NCBI GenBank assembly: GCA_947631005.1
Contig: CANRJR010000006.1
Coordinates: 1 to 64,000 of the forward strand
DNA: 64,000 nucleotides
Origin: an uncultured Clostridia bacterium
Lineage (GTDB): Bacteria > Bacillota > Clostridia > Christensenellales > Borkfalkiaceae
Direction: 5' to 3'
The notes under the pieces are model-generated. The model ran no database searches, had not been told where the DNA came from, and saw nothing but the letters and a program-made list of their open reading frames with translations. Position 1 is the first letter of the stretch. Each line of letters starts with the position of its first letter. This document shows positions 1-6,889 of the stretch, piece after piece. The translations under genes were made by a program, and so were the position numbers.

Positions 1-280
1 GCAGATATGCCATAACTATACCATAAAACCGACGGTAAATCAAGTCCGTGCGGAACGAAAAAACAAAAATGGCATTTAGGCGTGAGCTTGTCTATGACAA
101 GCGCGCCGAGCCCGCAAAACCGAAAAAGAAAGTCATCAAAGCCGCGCGAAGCGGTATTCTTTTTGGCTTGCGCCTTTGCCTGTTCGCCCTCCACGGCAAA
201 GATAAGCGGCAAAAGGGTGACGCGGCGGATTGTATTATGACGGAAAAACCGCTCTAAAACGCGACAAATCGGGAAACGTA

Positions 281-309
281 TTGCATTTTTTGTTGCGCCG
301 TGATATAAT
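281..309 (+). promoter_or_regulatory. sigma-A promoter for the two-TM protein
   Basis: A -35 box TTGCAT at 281-286 and a perfect -10 box TATAAT at 304-309 are separated by 17 bp. The gene at 359 follows. The first 280 bases of the window show no gene I can support; a 69-codon frame there has no ribosome-binding site. Confidence 0.7.
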
Positions 310-358
310 CGAGCTACAAAACGATCGTCATGCTATAACAGGCAATACGGAGGGCAGT

Positions 359-925
359 ATGAGCAGAAAACAGGAAAAAGAGGAATTGTTGCAATACATC
401 GAGCGCATCCTCGACAAAGACGGCTACGCCGTCGTGGACGTGTGTATCGACAGAGATTCGCTGTACGACCCGTACAGTCTCAAAGGCGAAAAGGATCTGA
501 ACGGCGACATCTACAATTACATCGAGGCGCAGACCAACATCATTCCCGCCAACGTGCCGTTGAAGATCCGTCTGCACGGCGACGTCCCCGCGGAGGAACA
601 GGAGGAGATCCGCAAGATCATGCACCGCCACTACACCATGAAATCGTTCGATATTTCGTGGGATAAGATGGCGAATCTCCGCAAGATGATCCTCCTCGCG
701 CTCTTCGGCGCGGCGGTGCTCGCCGTCTATCTCTACCTCGCCATCGTCGGGAAAAACGTGTTTATGTCGGAGATCCTCTCCATTGTCGGCTCGTTCTCCC
801 TGTGGGAAGCGGCGGATTCCTTTTTGTTGGAACGCCCCCACCTGCGCCGCGAGTATAAAAACAACGAGCAGAGTTTGAACCAATGCATCGAATTTGTCCC
901 GACCCAGCCCTCTTCCCGCGCCTGA
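359..925 (+). CDS. Hypothetical protein with two C-terminal membrane segments
   Basis: The product is 188 aa. The frame stays open upstream, but this ATG was chosen because GGAGG lies 6 bases before it and a consensus promoter ends 50 bases upstream. The first 110 residues are charged and soluble, with a stretch of polar and acidic residues. Hydrophobic segments at about residues 113-135 and 142-160 look like a membrane hairpin, followed by a short charged tail. I recognise no family. The gene stands alone: it has its own promoter and a strong terminator directly after it. Function is unknown; a membrane-anchored cytosolic domain is the only thing the sequence supports. Confidence 0.75.
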   Translation: MSRKQEKEELLQYIERILDKDGYAVVDVCIDRDSLYDPYSLKGEKDLNGDIYNYIEAQTNIIPANVPLKIRLHGDVPAEEQEEIRKIMHRHYTMKSFDISWDKMANLRKMILLALFGAAVLAVYLYLAIVGKNVFMSEILSIVGSFSLWEAADSFLLERPHLRREYKNNEQSLNQCIEFVPTQPSSRA

Positions 926-957
926 CCCTCTTGTTTACGGCGCGAAGAACATTCATC

Positions 958-1003
958 GAAAACAGCCCGACCTCGCGGCAAACCGCGAGGTCGGGCTGTT
1001 TTT
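958..1003. terminator. Bidirectional rho-independent terminator
   Basis: An 18-bp perfect stem (961-978 with 983-1000) closes a four-base loop, with A-rich sequence before it and a T run after it. It serves the gene ending at 925 and the convergent regulator gene ending at 1002. A 36-of-37 match recurs at 2751-2786 on the far side of the next block. Confidence 0.9.
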
Positions 1004-1292
1004 AATCTATACCGCGAAGCAAAGTTAAAAGTGCGGTTTTTTGTTCCTGCGTGAGCGTTCGAACCCGCCTCACGAGCTCCTCTTCGTCCCCGTCCGTTTC
1101 GTCCGCAAAAAACTCCGCAAGCGTTATTCCGAATGCGCCGCATATTGCCCGAAGCGTCGACAGTTTGGGTTCTGTCCCTCGCGAATATAAGTTGTTCAAT
1201 GTCGATTGCGTGAGCATCGCTTCCATTGCAAGATAGTTCACCGACCAACCGCGTTCTTTCCGCAACCGTTCGATCTTCTCCATAACGTCCAT
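1002..1292 (-). CDS. XRE-family helix-turn-helix transcriptional regulator
   Basis: This 96-aa protein is mostly one Cro/C1-type HTH domain (residues about 5-62), with the recognition segment around the residues QSTLNNLYSRG and the following helix TLRAICGAFGI. A short acidic linker and a C-terminal helix remain, too small for an effector domain. The ATG is preceded by GGGAGGGG. The gene is transcribed away from the small membrane operon at 1425-2749, and an inverted repeat in the shared intergenic region overlaps the operon promoter. I infer that it represses that operon and perhaps itself. The inducer is not evident. Confidence 0.88.
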   Translation of the reverse strand: MDVMEKIERLRKERGWSVNYLAMEAMLTQSTLNNLYSRGTEPKLSTLRAICGAFGITLAEFFADETDGDEEELVRRVRTLTQEQKTALLTLLRGID

Positions 1293-1329
1293 GCCCGTTC
1301 CCCCTCCCGAATTATTTTATAACGGAATT

Positions 1330-1383
1330 GAGTTAAAAACATAATCGAAAACAGTTGACTTTTTAACTCAAATGGGTTATATT
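1330..1383 (+). promoter_or_regulatory. Promoter with overlapping inverted-repeat operator
   Basis: TTGACT (1355-1360), a 17-bp spacer and TATATT (1378-1383) form a sigma-A promoter for the operon starting at 1425. The perfect inverted repeat GAGTTAAAAA (1330-1339) / TTTTTAACTC (1360-1369) has one arm starting on the last base of the -35 box and running into the spacer. A second, weaker dyad, AACTC-aaat-GGGTT, fills the rest of the spacer. This is where the divergent XRE protein would be expected to bind. Confidence 0.75.
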
Positions 1384-1424
1384 GGAAGAAACGCGGCGTT
1401 TATAAAGGAGATCGCAGTTCGCTC

Positions 1425-1586
1425 ATGGGAAAACTTTTCGAAGCACTTGACATTTGCAAAGACGTAATTGTATGGTTTTTCGTTTTCCTACTTCTTTTGG
1501 GGTACTTTACCGCCGTGCGAATACGGTGGAGTGCGTTCGCACCGATCGCCGCGCGAAAGCATTTACGGAATCGACCGCAAGGTTGA
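1425..1586 (+). CDS. Small single-pass membrane protein, 53 aa
   Basis: This short reading frame begins with ATG at 1425, 14 bases after AAAGGAG, and ends at TGA 1584-1586. It has an amphipathic start, one strongly hydrophobic segment (about residues 14-31, rich in V, F and L) and a basic C-terminal tail with many Arg residues, the usual look of a small bitopic membrane peptide. It is the first gene after the operator-controlled promoter and lies 23 bases before a four-TM protein. No family is recognised. The hydrophobicity pattern and position make it a likely real gene, although the ribosome-binding site spacing is long. Confidence 0.6.
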   Translation: MGKLFEALDICKDVIVWFFVFLLLLGYFTAVRIRWSAFAPIAARKHLRNRPQG

Positions 1587-1609
1587 AAATAAAAAAACGG
1601 AGGTACAGT

Positions 1610-1984
1610 ATGAAAAAGAACATTGCCGCATTGGTTCTCGCCATCCTCGGAACGATTTTCGGTGTGATCGGCGCAATCATTTGGGCAGCATGCGCAGATT
1701 CTTGCGCGAGCATTGTGGGGACGTCGGTCGGCTATACCATCGGCTTCGTCATCCTTGGGATCGGAGGCGGCGTATTGAGCCTGATCGGCGGGATACAGGC
1801 GTACACATGGAAGTCGGCTCGGACGGGTCTGTCCATTCTCGGGCTCATTTTGCAGGTGGGCGCGCTCATTCTGCAATGCGTGTTTGTGGAGGGATTCGTC
1901 TTTGTGCTGTCGCTGTGGACGTTGCTTTCCATTCTCATGTGTCTGCTTGCGACCATCTTCGCGGCGCGCACCCCGAAGGAGTAA
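1610..1984 (+). CDS. Four-TM small membrane protein, unknown function
   Basis: The product is 124 aa. ATG at 1610 follows ACGGAGG with ideal spacing; a longer frame starting upstream is ignored because it overlaps the small membrane protein. Four hydrophobic segments lie at about residues 4-27, 38-62, 70-92 and 95-118, with only short loops. The first loop holds two Cys (CADSC). The protein resembles small DUF4064-like membrane proteins in size and topology, but I cannot assign it firmly. It is the second gene of a three-gene operon under the XRE-type operator, and its stop lies six bases before the GTG of the Lgt-like gene. Confidence 0.75.
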   Translation: MKKNIAALVLAILGTIFGVIGAIIWAACADSCASIVGTSVGYTIGFVILGIGGGVLSLIGGIQAYTWKSARTGLSILGLILQVGALILQCVFVEGFVFVLSLWTLLSILMCLLATIFAARTPKE

Positions 1985-1990
1985 TCCCGC

Positions 1991-2749
1991 GTGAAACCCT
2001 CTTTTACGCTGTTCGGCGTAACGCTCTATCCCTATTCTCTTTTGATGATCGCAGGCGCGGGCGTTTCATTGGGCGTATTTTGCGTCCTATCGTTCCGACG
2101 GCATAAAAATTGCTTCGACGAAAACATTTTTGCGATCGAAATGCTGGTCATTGCGGTGGCGGCGGCTTTGCCCGCCGCCATGCTTTTGGATTCTGTTTTC
2201 AAATGGATCGAAACGGGGACGTTTCGCTTCGGCGGGGCAACCTTTTACGGCGGTCTGCTCGGCGCGCTTTCGCTTTGGCCGCTTTTGTTACTGTTGAAAA
2301 AGCATACCGTTTCGGTATATGAACGGCTGTGCGACGCCGCCCCCGCCATCCCGGCGGGTCATTGCCTCGGGCGCATCGGCTGTTTTTTCGGCGGGTGCTG
2401 TTTCGGGAAGCCAACAAACGGGATCTTCGGCGTTATCTTTCCCCCGGGGTCTCTCCCCTACGAATATTATGGCGGCGCGGTTGCCGTCCACCCGACCCAA
2501 CTTTATGAAGCGGCATATCTCCTGTTGTTGTTCGCCGTACTCCTCGCCTGCGGGAAGAAATACGGCTTCCCTCTTTACTGCGTATTATACGGCATGGGTC
2601 GATATGTGATCGAATGCTTTCGCAACGACGACCGCGGCGCGTTCATCCCCTTTCTTTCCCCTGCGCAATTTATCTCGCTGTTGCTGATTTTACTCGGTAG
2701 TGTCCTCTTCATCCTGCGTTGGGTGCGAAGCAAGAAACAAATACCATAA
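1991..2749 (+). CDS. Prolipoprotein diacylglyceryl transferase (Lgt) family protein, cysteine-rich variant
   Basis: The product is 252 aa with a GTG start, chosen because AAGGAG lies 9 bases upstream and nothing in frame fits better. There are about seven membrane segments. The Lgt signature region is recognisable at residues 127-141 (GRIGCFFGGCCFGKP), as is PTQLYE at 168-173. Classical Lgt has Asn after Gly-Arg-x-Gly; here that position is Cys131, with two more Cys close by. Lgt attaches a diacylglyceryl group to the lipobox cysteine of preprolipoproteins at the membrane. Whether this variant does so, or is a paralogue with another substrate, cannot be told from sequence. It ends the XRE-controlled operon. 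Confidence 0.8.
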   Translation: MKPSFTLFGVTLYPYSLLMIAGAGVSLGVFCVLSFRRHKNCFDENIFAIEMLVIAVAAALPAAMLLDSVFKWIETGTFRFGGATFYGGLLGALSLWPLLLLLKKHTVSVYERLCDAAPAIPAGHCLGRIGCFFGGCCFGKPTNGIFGVIFPPGSLPYEYYGGAVAVHPTQLYEAAYLLLLFAVLLACGKKYGFPLYCVLYGMGRYVIECFRNDDRGAFIPFLSPAQFISLLLILLGSVLFILRWVRSKKQIP

Positions 2750-2750
2750 A

Positions 2751-2788
2751 ACAGCCCGACCTCGCGGCAAACCGCGAGATCGGGCTTC
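2751..2788 (+). terminator. Rho-independent terminator, near-duplicate of the one at 958
   Basis: A hairpin of about 14 bp (arms 2754-2767 and 2772-2785) lies directly after the Lgt-like gene. It matches the terminator at 958-1003 in all but one base of the shared 37, but its downstream T run is weak (TTCTG). Confidence 0.75.
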
Positions 2789-2849
2789 TGATTTCCGTTG
2801 ATTCAAATTCTGCCGCAGTCCTCCCCGACCGCGCAAAAACCGTAAAACG

Positions 2850-4082
2850 CTATACGAGCAGGAGCAGCATGCCCACGCCGTAGCCGAGGAGCGTGCCAAC
2901 GGCGAGCCCGAGCGCGCCGCAAATGACGCCGGGGGCGATGAGGTCGGGGCGGTTCGCCGCCTTGGCGACGGGCGCGATAAAGGGCGGTCCGTAGACGCCC
3001 GCGGTCGAGGTGACGATCGCCGTTGCGCCGTCGACGCGGAAGATTTTGCAGAGCAGGAGATGTAGCAAAATGACGCTCGCTTGCGCGCAGGCGAAGAAGG
3101 CGAGCGTCGGAAGGATGTCGCTCAAAAACACCGTCCAGTCGATGCTCATGGAGAGCGCGAGCGAGAACATCAAGATGAGGTACATGCCGAGCGAATACTG
3201 CCCCTTGATCTCGCGGATGGGACGGATGAACGAGAAGGCGACGCCGAGCGTCGACACCGAAAGCAAAATATAGAGCAGGTTTTCGCCGACCGTCCCCTCA
3301 ATGAGAAATTCGAGGAGCGCGCCCACGCCGAGGCATCCGACGGACAGCAAAAACGCACCGACCAGCCGCAAGACGCTCTTCTTGTCTTTGACGGAAAATC
3401 CGAACGCGTAGTCGTCCGTTTTGGCGGACAGCTCGCAAGCCGCGGCGTCCTCTTTGCCCTCCTCGAAGGCGGGCGCGGGAAGCGGCTCTTTCTTTTTCCC
3501 ACGCTTTTTATCGAGAAAGAAAGCGTACACCTTGGGCGCGATGGAGATGAGCAGAAGAAAGTAGATCCCCCCGACGAGGGTGTCCGACACGTTCGCCGCA
3601 TTCAAAATGTTGCGGGTCTGTTCGACGTCCCGCCCCATCGCGCTTCCCATCGCCGCGCCGATGGCGTTGAGGTTGGGCGTACCGCCCGTATAGAGCCCCA
3701 CGATCATCGCCGAGAGGTCGGCACTCGGGAAAAAGGAACGCGTGATGAAGAACATGGCGACGGCAACCACGACCGCCGAGACGATGCAAAGAGAATACCC
3801 GACCGCCGTCCCCCGCGTGAGCTGTTTGAGCGCGCGCAGGTCGATGGAAAAGAGAATGAGCGGAATGGAGAGGGCGACGAGGATGTAGGCGACCGTCGTC
3901 GTAAGCCCCTTGTCGTAGCTCGTCCCCGAAAGTCCGATGGTGGAGAAGGCGAAGCCGATGAGATAGCAACAGGCGATCGCGCCGACCGCGCCGACGATCT
4001 TGCTGCGGCGGGTCAGCCATACCACGCCGAACGGCAAAAGGAAGATGCAGAGCAAAGCCAAAACGGTGAGTGCGGTCGTCAT
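2850..4082 (-). CDS. DUF819 family membrane protein
   Basis: The product is 410 aa with about eleven membrane segments. The family features seen are the repeated IVGAVGAI-type first segments, the motif GLYTGGTPNLNAIG near residues 140-153 and the segment ending in NVSDTLVGG. A cytosolic loop rich in Lys and Glu (about residues 195-230) separates two half-repeats, a layout typical of this family, which resembles Na+-coupled carboxylate/glutamate carriers. The substrate is not known. The ATG overlaps the stop of the upstream GNAT gene as ATGA, so the two are translationally coupled and share the promoter at 5222-5250. Confidence 0.85.
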   Translation of the reverse strand: MTTALTVLALLCIFLLPFGVVWLTRRSKIVGAVGAIACCYLIGFAFSTIGLSGTSYDKGLTTTVAYILVALSIPLILFSIDLRALKQLTRGTAVGYSLCIVSAVVVAVAMFFITRSFFPSADLSAMIVGLYTGGTPNLNAIGAAMGSAMGRDVEQTRNILNAANVSDTLVGGIYFLLLISIAPKVYAFFLDKKRGKKKEPLPAPAFEEGKEDAAACELSAKTDDYAFGFSVKDKKSVLRLVGAFLLSVGCLGVGALLEFLIEGTVGENLLYILLSVSTLGVAFSFIRPIREIKGQYSLGMYLILMFSLALSMSIDWTVFLSDILPTLAFFACAQASVILLHLLLCKIFRVDGATAIVTSTAGVYGPPFIAPVAKAANRPDLIAPGVICGALGLAVGTLLGYGVGMLLLLV

Positions 4083-5185
4083 AATTCCATCCCGTAGATC
4101 CTGAATACTTTTTTGAGCGTGCCGCTCGCGGCTTCCACGTTTTTGCGCGAGACATCGTTGTTTTCCATGATCGTCCCCGCCTCCATGCCGACGATCCCGA
4201 GCCGCTTGGTGGTCTTATAGAACTCCTGATAGAGGATAAAGTTGACCCCCTTGTTCTGGTATTCGGGGACGACGTACTGCAAAATGGCGCGCACCGAATT
4301 GATTTTGCGTTTGAGGCGCAACATCTTGCAGAGCGAAACGGGATTGATTTTGCCGTTCATGCCGCGGAATACCGTGTTGTAATCGGGGACAGCCATCATC
4401 ACGCCGACGGGGCGGTCGCCGTCGACGGTACGCACGATGAAAATCAGTTCCTGCCACAAAAAGGTGCGCCAATTTTTGACGATGCGTTCGAGGTCCTCCC
4501 GCGTGGGCGCGTCGTCGAAGATGATGTCGTTGGTGGCGGCGAGAATGACCTCGTGCACGTCGTCGATCTCGCGGTCGAGCTTGGAAAAGTCGGCGCAGGA
4601 AACATACAGTCCGTACCGCTTCTTTACCTTGTCGGTAACGCGGGTAATGCGCTCCAAATCGTACTTTGCATAGTCGAGATGATAGGAAACGGTGTCGAAA
4701 TCCTTGTGAAACCCGTATTCCTCCAAAAGACGGGGATAGTAGGGCGGGTTGTAGGAAGTGAGGATCATGGGCTCGGTATCGAAGCCCTCTTTCAAAATGC
4801 CGCGGCGGTTGTCGCGGTCGTAGGGAAAATACGTACCCTCGAGATAGGTCGCCCCCGCCTCTTTCAACAGCCGCGCCGCTTCGTCGAAGAGAAGCCGCAC
4901 GACCCTTTCGTCGTCCACCGTCTCGAAATGCGAAAAAAAGCCGCAACGCGCAATGTGCAACTGTTTGGACGGCTCGACGGTGAACAGCAGCCGCGCCACG
5001 TACCGCCCTCCCTGTTCGACGGCAAGCGCGGTGTACGATTGTTCTTTGAGTACCAACTCCACGAGCGTACAGTACAAATCGCGCCGCATATAGGGCACGA
5101 ACTTACGGTCTCCGCGATAGATCGCGTCCGGCATGGAGACAAACTTTTTCAGCTCGCTTTTCTTTGTCAGACGAATGACCCGCAC
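4079..5185 (-). CDS. GNAT-like acyltransferase superfamily protein
   Basis: The product is 368 aa. I place the start at GTG 5185, not at the ATG at 5212: GGGAGGA lies five bases before the GTG, while the ATG sits about where the promoter would start transcription. The N-terminal domain (about 1-170) begins with a basic KKSELKKF segment and contains the Tyr-rich motif SYNPPYYPRLLEEYGF. The C-terminal half has the beta-strand pattern of an acyl-CoA N-acyltransferase with VVPEYQNKGVN near residues 310-320. Proteins of this type are usually annotated as hypothetical N-acetyltransferases; the substrate is unknown. The ATGA overlap with the DUF819 gene indicates a two-gene operon. Confidence 0.8.
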   Translation of the reverse strand: MRVIRLTKKSELKKFVSMPDAIYRGDRKFVPYMRRDLYCTLVELVLKEQSYTALAVEQGGRYVARLLFTVEPSKQLHIARCGFFSHFETVDDERVVRLLFDEAARLLKEAGATYLEGTYFPYDRDNRRGILKEGFDTEPMILTSYNPPYYPRLLEEYGFHKDFDTVSYHLDYAKYDLERITRVTDKVKKRYGLYVSCADFSKLDREIDDVHEVILAATNDIIFDDAPTREDLERIVKNWRTFLWQELIFIVRTVDGDRPVGVMMAVPDYNTVFRGMNGKINPVSLCKMLRLKRKINSVRAILQYVVPEYQNKGVNFILYQEFYKTTKRLGIVGMEAGTIMENNDVSRKNVEAASGTLKKVFRIYGMEL

Positions 5186-5221
5186 GGTATTCCTCCCGAA
5201 AAGTTTCCTCATTACCGTTAA

Positions 5222-5250
5222 ATTATAACATAAAATTTTCCGTTTGACAA
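5222..5250 (-). promoter_or_regulatory. sigma-A promoter for the GNAT-DUF819 operon
   Basis: Reading on the minus strand, TTGTCA (5245-5250), a 17-bp spacer and TATAAT (5222-5227). Transcription should begin near 5215, leaving a leader of about 30 bases before the GTG start. This supports the GTG over the in-frame ATG at 5212. Confidence 0.8.
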
Positions 5251-5410
5251 TTTTCTTTTGGTGACAATTGTGGGAAATTCCGCTTTTTTCGGATTTTTTT
5301 CGGGCAAAAATTACGGATTGACCTATTTGGAATGCGAACAGAAGATCCCAATTTGTCATTTCAATCCGCTTGCTTCAATTCTATCATGTCCTCCCGCGCA
5401 GCTTCCAATG

Positions 5411-5563
5411 TGTCATTTCGAGCAAGCGAGTGAAACGAGCGCGTCGAGAAATCTCCCTTTCGTCGCGACGCGACGCGTTTTGTAAGCCTCCCCTAATGGG
5501 AAGGCTTACCTTTTACGTCGGTCGCTCCTCTTCGCGGAAAAATACTTCGTCTTTTTTCGCGAT
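5411..5563 (+). repeat. Composite repeat: half family-A element joined to family-B element (copy B1)
   Basis: The 5' half of the dispersed TGTCATTTCGA element (5411-5460) runs straight into family B at CGTCGCGACGCGACG (5461). Family B then has a hairpin with arms GTAAGCCT/AGGCTTAC, the conserved segment TTTTACGTCGGTCGCTCCT, and a second hairpin TCGCG...CGCGA around A- and T-rich inner arms. The same composite recurs at 63705-63861. Confidence 0.75.
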
Positions 5564-5607
5564 GGAATAAGGAATGGCATTATTGGAAGCGAAGCGGCGT
5601 TCTAAAT

Positions 5608-5710
5608 TGTCATTTCGAGCGTAGTCGAGAAATCTCCCTTATTTTTATTTTAAGCCTCATGAACGACCAAGGGGATTTCTCGATTCCGCTTCGCTACACT
5701 CGAAATGACA
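5608..5710. repeat. Family-A dispersed palindromic repeat, complete copy
   Basis: The element begins TGTCATTTCGAG and ends CTCGAAATGACA, so its 12-bp ends are inverted repeats. Inside are GAGAAATCTCCCTT and, 40 bases on, AAGGGGATTTCTC, which pair as a second stem. No ORF is present. Similar copies lie at 8840, 21974, 28254, 59453 and 63904. Confidence 0.85.
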
Positions 5711-5711
5711 A

Positions 5712-5796
5712 CGGAGCATAAACAATAAGAATAAGGGAGATGTTTCGACACGAGAGCCCGCGTCTTTTCGACGCGGGCTCTCGGCTCAACATGACA
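5712..5796. repeat. Family-E hairpin repeat (copy 1)
   Basis: A 14-bp perfect stem, CGAGAGCCCGCGTC (5751-5764) with its complement at 5770-5783, is embedded in a conserved context (AACAATAAGAATAAGGGAGA before, CTCAACATGACA after). A near-identical copy is at 28383-28465. It looks like a terminator hairpin without a T run. Confidence 0.75.
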
Positions 5797-5817
5797 AATT
5801 GGAAGCACTTTTTTGGC

Positions 5818-6052
5818 TTCCAAATTACGGCGTTAGGTGGAATTCATTTCCACCGTGCGCGACACAATTTGCGCGAAACCTCGCGCTTATTGTCTTACAG
5901 AGCGAACGAGAGGACTAACTTAATTAAAGAGAGAGCTGGTTTCTATCACGAAATTTTGTTTTGGCGAAGCACAAAACAAAATTTGTGAACAAACAAAACG
6001 CACGGCGCGCTTTGCGCAACGCGCACGGCACAAGAAAAGAAAATTTGTGAAC
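5818..6052. repeat. Family-F structured repeat (copy F1)
   Basis: This element of 235 bases ends exactly at the stop codon of the minus-strand gene at 6053. It shares a conserved core, including CTTATTGTCTTACA and GCGAACGAGAGGAC, with two tandem copies at 28600-28993. Three hairpins are conserved by position while their arm sequences change in a compensating way. This copy also carries about 40 extra bases near its 3' end containing a duplicated CACAAATTTT arm. Confidence 0.8.
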
Positions 6053-6889
6053 TCATCTCTCTGCCTCATGAAAATACCGCAGATACGCCTTATGGCAATA
6101 GGAACAGACCTGCTCGTCGGTCGCGGGCGTGCCGCCGAAGTCGTACGCGCCGTTGACACGCCAGCCGTTGAGCACGGAGATTTTGAGGGCGTCTTTCGGA
6201 CAGCCGAAAGCGCACGCCATACACCCGACGCAGGACTTCCCGAACTTCGGCTTGCCGTCTACGATCGTGATATTGTTCTGCGGGCAGAGTTTGGCGCACA
6301 AGCCGCATCCGACGCACGCGTCGCCCGCGCGGAATCTCTTCCCGAGAAACGGCATTGCCGTATGCTCGATGCGGAGGGTGAAAGCGACCATCCGTTTGAA
6401 CACGTTGACGCGCTTTCTCGCGCCCTTGCCCGAGGCGATCTCCTCGGCGTCCCGCGCCGTCCGCAGTTCCGCCGCCCGCTTCATGCGCGCCGCCATCTCA
6501 TCGGAATGGCGGAAGATGATGTTGTAGGGCATGACATAGCCGTACTCGCCGCGGACGGTGTAGCCCTTTTTGGTGAGGATGCGGCGGGGGGTGATCCCCG
6601 ACGCGTCGTTGAGGCGAAGTGCCTCGCCCGACGTGCGCATGAGATAGACGGGCGCGTTGCCCGCGGGCAGCTTCTTCAAAAAGGAAAGCATTGCCGTGGG
6701 CGCGTTGAACGCGTGCACGGGGTAGCCGAACACGATCGCGTCATGCCCCCCGATCTCGGGCATGGGTGCGTCCTTTTTGATGCGGTACATGTCGGTATGA
6801 TGCCCCATATTTTGGAGCGACGAAGCCAGCATGTCCGCAACGCGGGCGGTATTTCCCGTTCCCGAAAAGACGCAGAAGAGGACGTTCAT
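6053..6889 (-). CDS. EFR1-type flavodoxin / bis-4Fe-4S ferredoxin fusion protein
   Basis: The product is 278 aa. The start was chosen at ATG 6889, preceded by AGGAGGGAAGA and overlapping the upstream stop as ATGA. Residues 1-150 form a flavodoxin-like FMN domain with the phosphate-binding loop SGTGNTARV at 9-17. Two classic ferredoxin motifs follow: Cys192, 195, 198, 202 and Cys220, 223, 226, 230. A further C-x-x-C (CSYC) lies near the end. Such proteins pass electrons between a flavin and iron-sulfur clusters in the cytosol; the partner is unknown. It is co-transcribed with the SDR gene, which suggests a shared redox reaction. A structured repeat abuts its stop codon. Confidence 0.88.
   Translation of the reverse strand: MNVLFCVFSGTGNTARVADMLASSLQNMGHHTDMYRIKKDAPMPEIGGHDAIVFGYPVHAFNAPTAMLSFLKKLPAGNAPVYLMRTSGEALRLNDASGITPRRILTKKGYTVRGEYGYVMPYNIIFRHSDEMAARMKRAAELRTARDAEEIASGKGARKRVNVFKRMVAFTLRIEHTAMPFLGKRFRAGDACVGCGLCAKLCPQNNITIVDGKPKFGKSCVGCMACAFGCPKDALKISVLNGWRVNGAYDFGGTPATDEQVCSYCHKAYLRYFHEAER

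Noticed and set aside
48-257. A 69-codon frame at the window start
   Set aside because: No ribosome-binding site or family; it overlaps the promoter region of the next gene's leader.
5185-5212. ATG at 5212 as start of the GNAT gene
   Set aside because: It would lie at the predicted transcription start; the GTG at 5185 has an ideal ribosome-binding site.
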